From the NCBI GenBank assembly GCA_001557035.1, contig LSKJ01000360.1, positions 1-16,143 of the forward strand: a stretch of 16,143 nucleotides of DNA, given 5' to 3'. The notes under the pieces were generated by a model. The model was not told where the DNA came from, ran no database searches, and saw only the letters and a program-made list of their open reading frames with translations. The position numbers and the translations under genes were made by a program. The DNA comes from Rhodospirillaceae bacterium CCH5-H10. Its GTDB lineage: Bacteria; Pseudomonadota; Alphaproteobacteria; Reyranellales; Reyranellaceae. Below, one piece after another: positions 16,105 through 16,143 of the stretch (its first letter is position 1; each line of letters opens with the position of its first letter).

Positions 16105-16142
16105 TCATTGGAGCGCGCCACTCCAGTGGCGCATCATGATCA
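16102..16142. repeat. Nested inverted repeat at the end of the glycosylase gene
   Basis: An outer 7-bp repeat (TGATCAT at 16102–16108, ATGATCA at 16136–16142) encloses an inner 7-bp GC stem (GCGCCAC at 16115–16121, GTGGCGC at 16126–16132) with a TCCA loop. The left arm contains the TGA stop codon. The halves are joined by unequal spacers (6 and 3 nt). It may be a terminator or a dispersed intergenic repeat; the window ends too soon to see a T run. Confidence 0.6.
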
Positions 16143-16143
16143 T

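Overview
The window is GC-rich chromosomal DNA from an alphaproteobacterium. The best evidence is the gene order folK–rpoZ–rsh–pdxJ–acpS–lepB–rnc–era, followed by recO–parC–uppP, with a single bifunctional RelA/SpoT homologue (rsh) directly behind rpoZ. That order is familiar from Hyphomicrobiales and Rhodospirillales. The Tat-exported TakP-like TRAP binding proteins fit the same class. Genus cannot be decided from this sequence alone.

Layout, left to right. (1) 1–2102, minus strand: two tandem paralogous TRAP-transporter substrate-binding proteins, the left one cut by the window edge, separated by a clear hairpin terminator. (2) 2193–6013, minus strand: recO, parC and uppP in that transcriptional order; uppP starts 2 nt after the parC stop. 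(3) 6057–7610, plus strand: a Tat-exported PhoD-type phosphatase that breaks the usual era–recO adjacency. (4) 7617–7704: a striking inverted pair of 27-nt REP-like units between the convergent phoD and era ends. (5) 7710–14091, minus strand: a long, partly overlapping gene string rpoZ–rsh–pdxJ–acpS–lepB–rnc–era, with folK (14162–14677) just upstream. (6) 14820–16104, plus strand: a divergent pair, an NYN/LabA-type putative nuclease and a family-5-like iron–sulfur uracil-DNA glycosylase. (7) 16102–16142: an inverted repeat that begins in the glycosylase stop codon.

Functionally, the minus-strand string is housekeeping: folate synthesis, RNA polymerase omega subunit, (p)ppGpp alarmone control, vitamin B6 synthesis, acyl-carrier-protein activation, signal-peptide cleavage, double-stranded RNA processing, ribosome assembly, recombination repair, chromosome decatenation and cell-wall lipid recycling. 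The accessory content is the TRAP pair (organic-acid scavenging), phoD (phosphate scavenging) and the NYN/glycosylase pair.

The signals not explained by ordinary genes are two. The inverted repeat pair at 7617–7704 has its only two differences at positions that pair with each other inside each unit. The 11-bp mRNA hairpin at 13643–13673 abuts the rsh AUG. No tRNA, rRNA, CRISPR array, insertion sequence or replication origin was seen, and there is no gene-free stretch over 300 bases.
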